NCBI RefSeq assembly: GCF_032190635.1 | Contig: NZ_JAVLAS010000001.1 | Location: forward strand, 1-64,000 | Source: Levilactobacillus zymae | Lineage (GTDB): Bacteria > Bacillota > Bacilli > Lactobacillales > Lactobacillaceae | Length of the DNA stretch: 64,000 bases | Reading direction: 5' to 3' | Part shown: positions 38,113-47,883 of the stretch, in pieces | Layout: every line of letters begins with the position of its first letter | Position numbering within the stretch: the first letter of the stretch is position 1 | Made by a program: the position numbers and the translations under genes | Notes under the pieces: generated by a model | Databases searched by the model: none | What the model was told of the DNA's origin: nothing | Seen by the model: the letters and a program-made list of their open reading frames with translations, nothing else

Positions 38113-39984
38113 TCAAATACCATTCAACTGATCTAGCTGTTGGTAATAATGACTAACTTCTTGCATAGCAGGTTTGGGAATCCGGTTAGCAAACATCAAC
38201 CCATCCCCCGAGAAAGCACCATCATTATGGTGATCGTCAAAATCTCCACCGTACCGTAACACCCTATTACCAGTCACTTCATCCTTTACATACAACGCTT
38301 GATCAATAAAATCCCAAATAAAGCCACCACAATCTTGGGGGTACTTTTGAACCAGATTAGCATACTGCGCCAGTCCCCCCACTGAATTGCCCATTGAGTG
38401 CATATATTCGCAAAAAATCAAAGGTTTATCTGGACGTGACTGCAAGTATTTCTCGGCCTTGTCTGGAGACATATACATCCCACTTTCAAAATCCGAGATT
38501 TGTGTACGATAAGCTGGATTACGACTGACACCTTCATAGTGCACTAACCGCCGTGAATCATGCTCATGATAATAACGGTCCAATAACATCAAATTATCCC
38601 CAGCGTACGATTCGTTTCCTAACGACCACATCAAAATAGACACATGGTTTTTAAGAAGTTCAAAATTCGCTCGGGCACGGTTTAATGCCATGTCCCGCCA
38701 AAGGGGCTGTGATCCAGGTAAATTTTTCTCTGGATGTCCGCCTACCCAGGTTCCGTGAGTCTCCAAATTGTTTTCTGCCATGACGTAAATCCCAGAACGA
38801 TCACATAACGAATACCACGCCGTCTGATCAATATAATGACAGGTTCGGACTGCATTAATATGATTTTCGAGCAACGTTTGCATGTCACTCTCCATATCCT
38901 TTAATGTAACGACTCGCCCACTATCTGCATCCCATTCATGCCGATTTACGCCGTTAATTACTAGCCTATGCTGGTTTAACCGTAAAATATTCTGTGAGTC
39001 AATTTCAATCTGACAAAACCCGAAGTCATACGGGACAACTTCTTCAATCTGTTGATTTGAATTAATTATTTGGAAAACAACCCTATAGAGTTCAGGGTGA
39101 TGGTTACACCACAAACTTACGGCAGCCAATTGGCCAAAGTCAATCCTCAACTCCTCTTGATTGATTGGTATCCGCTGCGTGGCAATCAACTGGTGAGTAG
39201 GATCATAAAGAGCGGCTGCTAAGGTGGCCCCCGTTAGCTTTCCCTTAATTTTCAAGTCGCAAGTTAACTGCGCCTGATTTTTGCTAACTTCCGGATGTAA
39301 GTATAGATCGTTCACATGAGTTTCTGGCCATGCGACTAATTCGACGTTCCGGAAAAGGCCAAAGAAGCGGAACATATCTTGGTCTTCTAAGTAGGCCGCC
39401 GTACTAAATTTAAATACTTCTACCGCCAGCCGATTATCGTGTGGCTTTAGATACGGCGTTAAATCAAACTCATGCGGTGCAAAGCTATCTTCGGCGTACC
39501 CCACAAAATGGCCGTTTAACCAAACATACATTGCACGTTCAGCTCCCCAGAAGATAATGTGGACCTTCTTGCCGATAAAATTGGGTGTGAGATTAAATTT
39601 CTTTATATACTGACCAACCGCGTTATCTTTCCCCTTAGAAAAGGATTGCTTCAGGTCATCTTTAGAACCATAAAAACGACGAATCTTTCCTGACCATGGG
39701 TAAGCAATGTTAGTATATTGATTCTGATCATACCCGGCCATCTCAATATGCTCGGGTACCTTAATTTGATTAAAATGTGTCATTTCATAATTGGGCTGAT
39801 AAAAAGTCTTCAGTCGTTCCATTGGATTATCCGCATAATGAAATAACCATGATCCATTTAAACTAGCCACCAAACTACTCTGAGTCTCAGAATTACTAGC
39901 ATAAAACAAATGGTCACTATGCGCCGGCACCTCGTTCACTTGGAAAACCGTTGGGTCATCTAACCACGAAATCTTTGCATCCAA
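38113..39984 (-). CDS. lacL: Beta-galactosidase large subunit LacL (GH2), without LacM
   Basis: Hydrolyses terminal beta-galactosides. In lactobacilli the active enzyme is a LacL-LacM heterodimer. The 623 residues are full length for LacL: GH2 sugar-binding and jelly-roll domains (about 50-220), immunoglobulin-like domain (about 225-330), then the TIM barrel with acid/base E458 (SLGNES) and nucleophile E526 (FCEYMHSMGNS). Both catalytic residues are intact. No lacM follows; the gene ends 52 bases before the terminator of the convergent operon. The start is TTG, with AGGAGG 8 nt upstream. Last gene of the mannoside operon, behind an internal terminator. Confidence 0.92.
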   Translation of the reverse strand: MDAKISWLDDPTVFQVNEVPAHSDHLFYASNSETQSSLVASLNGSWLFHYADNPMERLKTFYQPNYEMTHFNQIKVPEHIEMAGYDQNQYTNIAYPWSGKIRRFYGSKDDLKQSFSKGKDNAVGQYIKKFNLTPNFIGKKVHIIFWGAERAMYVWLNGHFVGYAEDSFAPHEFDLTPYLKPHDNRLAVEVFKFSTAAYLEDQDMFRFFGLFRNVELVAWPETHVNDLYLHPEVSKNQAQLTCDLKIKGKLTGATLAAALYDPTHQLIATQRIPINQEELRIDFGQLAAVSLWCNHHPELYRVVFQIINSNQQIEEVVPYDFGFCQIEIDSQNILRLNQHRLVINGVNRHEWDADSGRVVTLKDMESDMQTLLENHINAVRTCHYIDQTAWYSLCDRSGIYVMAENNLETHGTWVGGHPEKNLPGSQPLWRDMALNRARANFELLKNHVSILMWSLGNESYAGDNLMLLDRYYHEHDSRRLVHYEGVSRNPAYRTQISDFESGMYMSPDKAEKYLQSRPDKPLIFCEYMHSMGNSVGGLAQYANLVQKYPQDCGGFIWDFIDQALYVKDEVTGNRVLRYGGDFDDHHNDGAFSGDGLMFANRIPKPAMQEVSHYYQQLDQLNGI

Positions 39985-40000
39985 TCTAGCCCCTCCTTAT

Positions 40001-40045
40001 AAAAAAAGTGGGTGATTAAAACCCATCGGCTTTAACCATCCACTC
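40001..40045 (-). terminator. Internal terminator between manA and lacL
   Basis: On the minus strand GTGGATGGTTAAA pairs with TTTAATCACCCAC (some G-T pairs), followed by seven T. The lacL ribosome site starts just after the T run, so lacL depends on read-through or on an unseen promoter. Confidence 0.75.
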
Positions 40046-40054
40046 CTCATCTCA

Positions 40055-41029
40055 CTAATAATTTTTAGCACTCGGCGTCGAAGAAATTAACAGCATCTGA
40101 CCACTAATCTCCCACGTTGACACATCGTGTGGAATGATAAAGTGTTGGCCCTTGACCAAAGAATAGTGTTTACCAGCTACCGTTAACGTTCCTTGACCAC
40201 GAATGACAGAAAACAGCATATACGGACCTCGGCGATCATCATACTTTACCGTATCATTAATGTCATTTTTAAAGACTGAGAAGTAACGCGATTGTGGTGG
40301 CCCCACTAGCTCTGTAATGGTTGATTTCCCACATTGAACTGAATCTTGATGTAAGTTAGGCTGCTGAAAAGGAACTGTAATGACATCCAACGATTGCTGA
40401 ATATGCAGTGCTCTCTTCTTACCCGTTACTTGATCAACTCGATCCCAATCGTATAAGCGATAGGTCGTGTCCGAGCTTTGTTGTGTTTCCAAAACTTCTA
40501 TTCCTGCTGTAAGCGCATGAATCGTCCCACTGGGAACATAAACGAAATCTCCAGACTTGACCGGTTGTTTTCTCAGTAAATGTTCCCAATCGCCCTTTTG
40601 TACCATTTCTGTCAATTGCGCCTTGGTTTGCGCATGATGCCCGTAAATCAAATACGCTCCTGGTTCCGCATGAATAACATACCAGCACTCTGTTTTGCCT
40701 AAATCATGCGCATTAGCTGCCGCATATTCATCCCCTGGATGTACCTGAACAGATAGGGGTGCTTCGGCATCTAAGATCTTGGTTAACAACGGAAACCGTT
40801 TCATTTGGGGGTGTCCAAATAGTTCCGGTTGAGTAATATATATATCGGACAAAAGCTGTCCTTTATACACCCCGTTAGCAATCTGATTAGGCCCATGCGG
40901 ATGGCCAGAGATGACCCAACACTCTCCAATATCTCCTGCAGGTAGATCGTAATCAAAATCACGCTCTAATTGCCGGCCTCCCCATAACTTTTGATGGAAA
41001 ACTGGCCTTAAGAAAAGTGGCTCCTGCAT
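40055..41029 (-). CDS. manA: Mannose-6-phosphate isomerase, class I
   Basis: A zinc enzyme converting mannose-6-P to fructose-6-P. The 324-residue cupin protein is the short Firmicutes form. Zinc-site segments are visible: SVQVHPGDEYA (Gln and His), ECWYV with the Glu, and SGTIHALTAG with the His; the Arg-containing DTTYRLYDWDR follows. The position after the ROK kinase and the mannosidase fits degradation of released mannose. A terminator follows. Confidence 0.94.
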   Translation of the reverse strand: MQEPLFLRPVFHQKLWGGRQLERDFDYDLPAGDIGECWVISGHPHGPNQIANGVYKGQLLSDIYITQPELFGHPQMKRFPLLTKILDAEAPLSVQVHPGDEYAAANAHDLGKTECWYVIHAEPGAYLIYGHHAQTKAQLTEMVQKGDWEHLLRKQPVKSGDFVYVPSGTIHALTAGIEVLETQQSSDTTYRLYDWDRVDQVTGKKRALHIQQSLDVITVPFQQPNLHQDSVQCGKSTITELVGPPQSRYFSVFKNDINDTVKYDDRRGPYMLFSVIRGQGTLTVAGKHYSLVKGQHFIIPHDVSTWEISGQMLLISSTPSAKNY

Positions 41030-41059
41030 CTATACTACCTTCTTTACATGACAACATAC

Positions 41060-41941
41060 TTAATTTTTATCTTTCTGAATCTGGTTTAGCGCTAATGCAA
41101 AATTTCCAATTGTCGCTGACCCATTGTTTTCTACCAGTGGCCGCACAATATAGCTTTCCAACGGTGGTAATGAAATATAATCATTAATAAGTTTTTTATA
41201 TTGATCACGGATTTTTTGGATAAAGGTATCATTGAGAACGCTTCCACCCAAAACAAACTTACTAGGCCTTAACGTCATCGTCGTTTGAATCAAGGCTTGC
41301 GCCATATAATAGGCCATAACATCCCAAACCGGATCGTTTAATGATACATTCTCACCCCGTTTACCCAAACGGACCTCAAAAGTCGGTCCTGACACGAGGC
41401 CTTCTAAGCAATCATGATGGTAATGGCAAACACCGGTAAAATCTCGATCCTTTGGGTGACGTTTAACAAAAACGTGTCCCATTTCAGGATGTCCTAGATC
41501 GCCAATGAACTTTCCATTATAAATAACGCCAGCGCCAACCCCTGTCCCTACGGTGTAGTAAACTAATGAATTTAATTGCTGCCCACGTAGCCGACCAACA
41601 ATATATTCGCCATATGCGGATCCGTTAACATCCGTGGTTAGGAATATTGGAACTTGTAACTGCTTTTTTAAAATTTCATAGATTGGGATGTTACGCCAAT
41701 CTAACTTTGGCGATGCCATAATGGAGCCAAAATTAGGGCTCTGCCGATCAAGATCTAGTGGTCCGAAAGACGCCACACCCAGGGCACTAATTTTAAACTG
41801 GCGAAAATAATCAATCACTTTTGATAGCGTACTATCTGGGCTAGTTGTTGCGAAATGATGGCTATCAATAATGTTATATTCAGTATCGCCTACTGCACAA
41901 ACAAACTTTGTACCACCCGCTTCAATGCTCCCAACTAACAT
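41060..41941 (-). CDS. ROK-family sugar kinase (fructokinase/mannokinase)
   Basis: Phosphorylates a hexose at C6 with ATP. The 293-residue protein has the N-terminal phosphate loop GSIEAGGTKFVCAVGD, the ROK zinc motif GHVFVKRHPKDRDFTGVCHYHHDC (split here by description: GH, then C-x-Y-H-x-x-C), and GTGVGAGVIYNGKFIGDLGHPEMGH around the catalytic Asp-His, with long motifs abbreviated: the key residues are the VNGSAYGEY Asp and EMGH. Annotated homologues are fructokinases. Beside manA and an alpha-mannosidase, mannokinase activity is the more useful role (inference). Confidence 0.9.
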   Translation of the reverse strand: MLVGSIEAGGTKFVCAVGDTEYNIIDSHHFATTSPDSTLSKVIDYFRQFKISALGVASFGPLDLDRQSPNFGSIMASPKLDWRNIPIYEILKKQLQVPIFLTTDVNGSAYGEYIVGRLRGQQLNSLVYYTVGTGVGAGVIYNGKFIGDLGHPEMGHVFVKRHPKDRDFTGVCHYHHDCLEGLVSGPTFEVRLGKRGENVSLNDPVWDVMAYYMAQALIQTTMTLRPSKFVLGGSVLNDTFIQKIRDQYKKLINDYISLPPLESYIVRPLVENNGSATIGNFALALNQIQKDKN

Positions 41942-41958
41942 ACCGTCACTTCCTAGTA

Positions 41959-44900
41959 TTACTTTCTAAATTCCAGAGTCTTAATTTCATAAGGCTTTAC
42001 CGTCAGTTCAACTGGTCCATCATGCCAATCCTCATCATTTGATGATTCCTCTAGCAGGTTCACTTCTCGCCAACCTGAACATTCAAACGTTGGTGCTAGC
42101 TTAATTACCCGGTGGCCTCCTGTATGATCATGGAATCTCACGATAACATGATCACTATCTTCGGCTTTTTTAACCGCGTCGATATTCAAAACTTGTCCAG
42201 CTGGGGTTTCAAACAAGCTTGGCTGACGAACAAATTCTTCTCCAGGCACCACTTGTAAGGGACTGTTTAGCGCCCAAGCATTTTCTTCAACGCTACCCTC
42301 TACAAAGTTGCCTTCATGCGGCAAGAGGCTGTACGTGAACTCATGTTGACCAATGTCAGCTTCCGGGTCTGGACTAATCGCACTCTTAAGTAACGTAATT
42401 GATAGTCGATTCCCTTTAATGGCATAACCATACTTAGAATCGTTCAACAAGGCCACGCCATAGTTTTGTTCAGATAGATCAGCCCATTGGTGACCGACCG
42501 TTTCAAACTTCGCCCAATCCCAACTGTTATTCCAAGTGGTCGTTCTCTTTAAGTTACCAAATTGAATTTGATAACGGGCTTCCGTCGAGCGTACATCAGT
42601 CGTAAATCCAGCCTTCAATAACTTTTGATGATCTTGCCAATTCAGCTTGGTCTTAAAGTCAATTCGCCGTGAGTTTTTGTACAAAATCATGTCTTGGTCG
42701 ATCGACGAATGTAGATAGTGATAACTAAATTTGATAACTACCCGTGAAGGCGTATTTTCGACAATTCCTGCTGTATCCGCTTTCAAAATTTGCTTCTTTT
42801 GGTAATAATACAAATCAATATTCCATGCATCATAATCTCGTGGTTTATCTTCATAAACTTCGAGAGTATTTCCTAATCCTTCACTCGTTAGAATCTCTCG
42901 CTTAGCCTGACGATCATAAACTCTAGTTAACTGCCCTGACGCATTCCACGCCAAAATATAGAATGGCGTCTGCAATTGCCGACCATCAATGGTTGCCACA
43001 TTTGGCTCTTGTCGTTCAACCGACTTACCTTCATGAAAGGTCACCACTGTGCTTCCAGTAGCGGGGATTACGGGTGTTGTCAAGACGTACCCATTGTCAA
43101 CTTTTTGAGCGGTTAATTCTTTACCGTCACTATCCGTGAACGTTCCCGATGCCGTAACCGGAACCAACACATCTTCTTGACGGGTCCAACCCTGGTTATT
43201 AAGAATCGTAAACTTATTCTTAGCACTGTCCGGCTGGCATACCACTGCCTTAACCTTCTTAGCGATGCTTAAGGCTTGCGCATAATCCTTATGGCAATCT
43301 TCATAAACCTCATGAATTGCTGAACCCGGAATAATATCGTGGAATTGATTACGCAGCAGAATGGTCCACCCAGCATTCAACGACTCTTGTGGGTATTGCT
43401 GCTGATTAGCTAACTGATTTAGGACGGCGTCATATTCCAGTTGCCGAAACTTCATTTCCAGTCGGCGATTCATCTTCTTCATATAAGCGTGGCTAGTATA
43501 AGTTCCTCGATGGAATTCAAGATAAAGCTCGCCATCCCAGGTTGGAATATATTGGGTCTTTTGTGCCTCATTGACCGTACGGTGTAATTGATCAAAGAAG
43601 TTCTTCCCGGTATCTGTCTTAACCTGAGGTAATCCAGGAATCTTGTCTAAACGTCGACGGCTTTCCAGCATGTCACGGTTAACACCACCACCGCCGTCAC
43701 CATACCCATAAGCTAATAACAGTTGGCTATTAAGTTCTTTATTACTATACGCATTATAAACACCCTTAACAGAGGAAGGTGTCATTTCACCATTGTAAGT
43801 ATAGAACCAAGAATCTGGGTTATCTTTCATCTTGCCAGCGTCTGGAGTTGTAATGAAATGGGTTAAGATCTCACTACCATCGATTCCTTTCCATTCAAAC
43901 GTATCGTTAGGCATCCGATTGTATTCATTCCAGCTAATCTTAGTGGTCATGAATGTATCTAATCCTGATTTTCGCAAGATTTGTGGCAAAGCCCACGAGT
44001 AACCAAAGACATCTGGTAACCAAAGATAATGCGGTCGCTTATTAAATTCCTTTTGAATGAAGCGGGTTCCAAACATAATCTGGCGAACCAGCGATTCACC
44101 GGATGGAATATTACAATCCGCTTCGACCCACATACCGCCATCAATTTCCCAGCGGCCTTCTGCCACCCGTTGCTTAATTTTGGCAAAAATTTCTGGGTAA
44201 TCTTGTTTGATGTAAGCATACAATTGTGGCGTTGTGTGCAGGAAAACATAATCCGGATAGTTATCCATCATCTGCAAAACGGTCGCAAACGAACGAGCCG
44301 CTTTTTCTCGCGTATGCTTTAACTGCCATAGCCAAGCTAAGTCGATATGCGTGTGTCCCAGGGCCGTTACCGTAACGGCCGTATTTTTAACCGTATGATC
44401 AAGGTAGTCTTTAACTAACTTGTCAGCATTTTTAATCGATGCATAGAATTCCTCGGACCCCGGTTCCTGCCAGTCCAATAATTGGGCTGCCTGATCCAAA
44501 ACATTTAACATTTTATAGCGATTTGCTGAATCCTCAGAAAGAATGTCAACCGTATCGATCATATTTCTCATTGAGAAATATAAATCATCCGTTGCCGGAT
44601 CAAGCTGTGCAATATCTGCGTACTTAAACTCATGGATAATTGGCTTTTCGCGATTACCGTGTCGGCCGTACATACCGGTCCAGAGTTTAATATCTAATTG
44701 AACGGTTTTTCCTAAAAATTTGTCAGGAACTAAAACTTCTTCATGGTTCGAATCCAATCCTTGTAAGGGATGACCGTCCACAAAGAGTAACCCTTCAAAT
44801 CCCGTTTGGTTTAAATTACCAGGGAGACCAAAGTTAAACAGGAGTACCATCTTCTGAGTATTTGGAATTTGAACCCTAGTTTTTAACCAAGCATATTCGT

Positions 44901-45090
44901 TAAACTTGTCCCATTTATACCCTGGACTCACCGGTGCATATTGTGCTTCTTTGGGCGGATATTTCAATTGCCCATGCTGATCATCCATCGACATTTCCCA
45001 TCCGGTCATGGCATGCCGATTCTGATAACGGTACGGTTCTAGTTCGCGAACCCGCGCATGGATTTTCTCTGCAGTAAAGAACATTGCCAT
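41959..45090 (-). CDS. Alpha-mannosidase, glycoside hydrolase family 38
   Basis: Removes terminal alpha-linked mannose, acting in the cytoplasm (no signal peptide). At 1,043 residues it matches bacterial GH38. There is an N-terminal beta domain to about residue 230, then the catalytic barrel with the zinc motif GHTHIDLAW, the nucleophile Asp in LPDVFGYSWALP, and GMWVEADCNIP. A three-helix bundle and large C-terminal beta domains follow. It lies between the GPH carrier and the ROK kinase, so it acts on imported mannosides. GGGAG precedes the ATG; a second ATG two codons on is possible. Confidence 0.95.
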   Translation of the reverse strand: MAMFFTAEKIHARVRELEPYRYQNRHAMTGWEMSMDDQHGQLKYPPKEAQYAPVSPGYKWDKFNEYAWLKTRVQIPNTQKMVLLFNFGLPGNLNQTGFEGLLFVDGHPLQGLDSNHEEVLVPDKFLGKTVQLDIKLWTGMYGRHGNREKPIIHEFKYADIAQLDPATDDLYFSMRNMIDTVDILSEDSANRYKMLNVLDQAAQLLDWQEPGSEEFYASIKNADKLVKDYLDHTVKNTAVTVTALGHTHIDLAWLWQLKHTREKAARSFATVLQMMDNYPDYVFLHTTPQLYAYIKQDYPEIFAKIKQRVAEGRWEIDGGMWVEADCNIPSGESLVRQIMFGTRFIQKEFNKRPHYLWLPDVFGYSWALPQILRKSGLDTFMTTKISWNEYNRMPNDTFEWKGIDGSEILTHFITTPDAGKMKDNPDSWFYTYNGEMTPSSVKGVYNAYSNKELNSQLLLAYGYGDGGGGVNRDMLESRRRLDKIPGLPQVKTDTGKNFFDQLHRTVNEAQKTQYIPTWDGELYLEFHRGTYTSHAYMKKMNRRLEMKFRQLEYDAVLNQLANQQQYPQESLNAGWTILLRNQFHDIIPGSAIHEVYEDCHKDYAQALSIAKKVKAVVCQPDSAKNKFTILNNQGWTRQEDVLVPVTASGTFTDSDGKELTAQKVDNGYVLTTPVIPATGSTVVTFHEGKSVERQEPNVATIDGRQLQTPFYILAWNASGQLTRVYDRQAKREILTSEGLGNTLEVYEDKPRDYDAWNIDLYYYQKKQILKADTAGIVENTPSRVVIKFSYHYLHSSIDQDMILYKNSRRIDFKTKLNWQDHQKLLKAGFTTDVRSTEARYQIQFGNLKRTTTWNNSWDWAKFETVGHQWADLSEQNYGVALLNDSKYGYAIKGNRLSITLLKSAISPDPEADIGQHEFTYSLLPHEGNFVEGSVEENAWALNSPLQVVPGEEFVRQPSLFETPAGQVLNIDAVKKAEDSDHVIVRFHDHTGGHRVIKLAPTFECSGWREVNLLEESSNDEDWHDGPVELTVKPYEIKTLEFRK

Positions 45091-45131
45091 TTTAATCAGT
45101 CGCTCCCATCTTTTAGAATCTGATGCTTACA

Positions 45132-46688
45132 TTATTTATTCTGATCAATCTTTAAAGTAATTGGTGGATTTACAGTTTCTGGACTTTCTGGCCAAACTCG
45201 AGAGTAATCGTAACCAGTTACTTGTTTAGTAATCTGCTTAGTTTCCTCCGTTGCATCACGCTTAGACCCGCCAGCACGTAACCGTGCAACTTCATCCACG
45301 ATAACTTTATGCGTATGTCTGTTAAGCTTGAACGTCAAGGCCACTAATAAGGCCAGCAAAATCAACCCACCAGCACCAATGAAAATTGCCTGCATAATGG
45401 CATTTTGAACATGGATCGGTTCACTTGATGCATTCTTTACAAACCCGTTAGCATCCAAGAACATCCCTACTAATACGGTTGCAATAGCGGCTGTTGAGTT
45501 CCGCGTCAAACTAATAACAGAAGCGAACACACCCGCACGATTATGCCCTGAAACTAACTCATCAACGTCTGAAATAAACGGATAAACGTTCCATGGCGTA
45601 AATTCGAGCAATGAACGACCAATTTGGTAAACAAATGAGATAATGAACAGCCACATTACCAAATTAGACGGTTGACTGTGAACAACGGTAAAGTACCCGC
45701 CGTACATTAATAGCATCAAACCATACGCCAAAATATACAGAAAACGTGGTCCAAATTTAACCATCAACCAGCCACCAATCAACGTCGTAACAACCCCAAC
45801 GATTGATAAGGAGAGCAGGTTAGCGGCTACTGTGGCGCCAATTCCCAAAACGTAAACACAGAAGTATGTAAACACAGTGTTGTAAACATCCTTACCCGTA
45901 AAGGACAACAGATAAATGTATAAATGTTGACGGAAGCTCTTAATCTTAAGGGTTGAAATATATGCTCGGAAATCCTGAGCCAAAGCTTGGCCAGCACTTC
46001 TCTTTTCATGAATATCGCCGACCGCAATTTCAGAAACTGGGTGTTCCCAGGTACTAAAGGCTGAGATATAGTATGCAACAACGAATAAGATCCCAAAAAT
46101 TAAACCGTTAATGAAGAACGGCATTGGCGATTTAGTCCCCATAATCCGGAACAATTGCCCTGGCAAGAAGGTTCCAAAGAAAGTCGCACTAGCTGAGAAA
46201 AACATCCGTGCCGTTGAAATTTTAGTCCGTTCGTCATAATCTTTGGTCATTTCGGTCGGTAACGTTTCATACGGGATAGAGATAGTCGAAACGGCATCAA
46301 ATACACAATAAATGATCAAATAATACCAAAAGTTCATCCCGCCGACCCACATGGGGGTAAAGGTTAATAGGAGTGGTGCGCCAAAGTACATAAACGAATG
46401 CCGGCGTCCAAAGCGACGTCCAATCTTCGTCCGATAAAAGTTGTCGGTCCAACCACCCATTAACATGCCACAAGTCCCGGACACAATCTTCCCAATCGCC
46501 ACGATTAGCGCACCCTGAGTAGCGCTCAGATTACAATACGACGTGTAGAAGAAGAGTAGCCAAGCCCCGATAATCGTCTGACCGCCACCACCGACCATGT
46601 CGCTGACACCATAACCTACAGATGTCCAAAAGTTAATCTTTCGCTTTTGGTAGACACGATGGCTAATATAATCACCAAATTTTTTCAA
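45132..46688 (-). CDS. GPH-family glycoside:cation symporter
   Basis: A 12-helix secondary carrier of the glycoside-pentoside-hexuronide family, 518 residues. It has the typical N-terminus (YGVSDMVGGGGQTIIGAWLLFFYT), the R-x-GRRFGRR loop after helix 2, and NVYPFISDVDELVSGHNR in the second half. No PTS IIA extension is seen at the C-terminus. It is the first gene of the mannoside operon and so the likely importer of the mannosyl substrate. The start is TTG with GAGGA 10 nt upstream; there is no in-frame ATG alternative. Confidence 0.93.
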   Translation of the reverse strand: MKKFGDYISHRVYQKRKINFWTSVGYGVSDMVGGGGQTIIGAWLLFFYTSYCNLSATQGALIVAIGKIVSGTCGMLMGGWTDNFYRTKIGRRFGRRHSFMYFGAPLLLTFTPMWVGGMNFWYYLIIYCVFDAVSTISIPYETLPTEMTKDYDERTKISTARMFFSASATFFGTFLPGQLFRIMGTKSPMPFFINGLIFGILFVVAYYISAFSTWEHPVSEIAVGDIHEKRSAGQALAQDFRAYISTLKIKSFRQHLYIYLLSFTGKDVYNTVFTYFCVYVLGIGATVAANLLSLSIVGVVTTLIGGWLMVKFGPRFLYILAYGLMLLMYGGYFTVVHSQPSNLVMWLFIISFVYQIGRSLLEFTPWNVYPFISDVDELVSGHNRAGVFASVISLTRNSTAAIATVLVGMFLDANGFVKNASSEPIHVQNAIMQAIFIGAGGLILLALLVALTFKLNRHTHKVIVDEVARLRAGGSKRDATEETKQITKQVTGYDYSRVWPESPETVNPPITLKIDQNK

Positions 46689-46728
46689 AATGATGTTCCT
46701 CTTTCCTGAAATAGCTTCTAGATGTAGT

Positions 46729-46758
46729 AGAATAAAAAATGTTAGCTAACTAACTCAA
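46729..46758 (-). promoter_or_regulatory. Promoter of the mannoside operon with a spacer palindrome
   Basis: On the minus strand TTGAGT and TATTCT are 18 bp apart. The spacer holds the perfect palindrome GTTAGCTAAC (46741-46750), a possible operator. Confidence 0.5.
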
Positions 46759-46771
46759 TGCGCAAATTCAT

Positions 46772-46785
46772 TGTAAGCGATTACA
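46772..46785. promoter_or_regulatory. Perfect cre site (CcpA) between the mannoside operon and its AraC regulator
   Basis: TGTAAGCGATTACA is fully symmetric and fits TGWAANCGNTNWCA at every position. It lies just upstream of the operon -35, placing mannoside use under carbon catabolite control. Confidence 0.85.
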
Positions 46786-46850
46786 AAAAATGTGCCAACT
46801 ACTGTTTCTGATATAAGGTGCACTAATCTAAGATTTTTGATTTTAGGGAG

Positions 46851-47771
46851 ATGAGGAACTTGTTTATTCATATTCAGAACCACCACTTGATACACTTAAA
46901 GAATTACTCTCAACAAACGTTCCAAAAATCAAGCTTTTTTCTTCCTAAAAATTATTGTGGGCTGTTTATTACCGCCGAAGACAGCGTCGCTCTAACATTT
47001 AATGCTCAAGAATTAATCATTCCTGCCACTTCTTGGAGAATCTTTATGAACGAAAACGACACCGTATTTAAGATAAATGGCCATCTAAGTATCTTTGTTT
47101 TTGCCAAAAATCAGGATGGAATTTCTATTGACCAAAACATATTTCCTCAAAATTATGGTCCAAATTTCCAAGGATTCACCCTCTCTTTTGAGGGACACAT
47201 CAACACCCAAACAGATATTCAGCTACTAACCCGTTGGTTTCAAAACAATGATGATACTAATACTGAGCTCTATCGCCAAGAACTAAATTATAGTTTTAAC
47301 CTGCTGCTCATCACCTTAAGTAAACAATTTATTCGTAAAATCCAACAAATCTCAAACTCTCCGACTTCACAATCCGATTCTCATTTTGAGAAGATCGAAC
47401 GTTACATTACAGATCACATCCATGAACGACTCGTTATTTCTAAAATTGCCCAAAAATTTGAGATCACGCCCGAGTATCTCACAAGTTTATTCAGAAAAAA
47501 CGAGCACATTACGGCGATAAAATACATTCATTTTTTAAAAATCTCCGGTGCTAAAGATCTTTTAATTCGCACAACTATGTCCGTCAAACAAGTTGCGTTA
47601 TACTTCGGTTTTACCAACATCAAATATTTCTATCGCCTGTTTAAAAAAGAAACTGGTATTACCCCCAGTGAGTATCGCCAGCTCTTTCAAGATAATATCC
47701 AATCATCCAACCCTAGCTTGCACAAACTAACCATTCCAATCAGCCGGATATCTAACCCCCCAGTTAAGTAA
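46851..47771 (+). CDS. AraC-family regulator of the mannoside operon
   Basis: A 306-residue transcription factor divergent from the GPH-GH38-ROK-ManA-LacL operon. The N-terminal 190 residues are a cupin-like sensing domain. The C-terminus (about 200-295) has the two AraC helix-turn-helix motifs (LVISKIAQKFEITPEYLTSLF; VKQVALYFGFTNIKYFYRLFKK) and ends ITPSEYRQLF. The ATG is only 1 base from AGGGAG. The in-frame TTG at 46860 is 9 nt from it and may be the real start. Confidence 0.88.
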   Translation: MRNLFIHIQNHHLIHLKNYSQQTFQKSSFFLPKNYCGLFITAEDSVALTFNAQELIIPATSWRIFMNENDTVFKINGHLSIFVFAKNQDGISIDQNIFPQNYGPNFQGFTLSFEGHINTQTDIQLLTRWFQNNDDTNTELYRQELNYSFNLLLITLSKQFIRKIQQISNSPTSQSDSHFEKIERYITDHIHERLVISKIAQKFEITPEYLTSLFRKNEHITAIKYIHFLKISGAKDLLIRTTMSVKQVALYFGFTNIKYFYRLFKKETGITPSEYRQLFQDNIQSSNPSLHKLTIPISRISNPPVK

Positions 47772-47829
47772 TTTTTAGACAACCATCCCCGTCAATGAAT
47801 CGTAATAAACACTAATTTAGCGCAAAAAT

Positions 47830-47870
47830 AATCGGTCTGTAAAAATCCAAAGATTTTTACAGACCGATTT
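47830..47870 (+). terminator. Bidirectional terminator, right border of the A+T-rich island
   Basis: AATCGGTCTGTAAAAATC pairs perfectly with GATTTTTACAGACCGATT around a 4-base loop, with T on both sides. Confidence 0.9.
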
Positions 47871-47883
47871 TAATTTCACAGTC

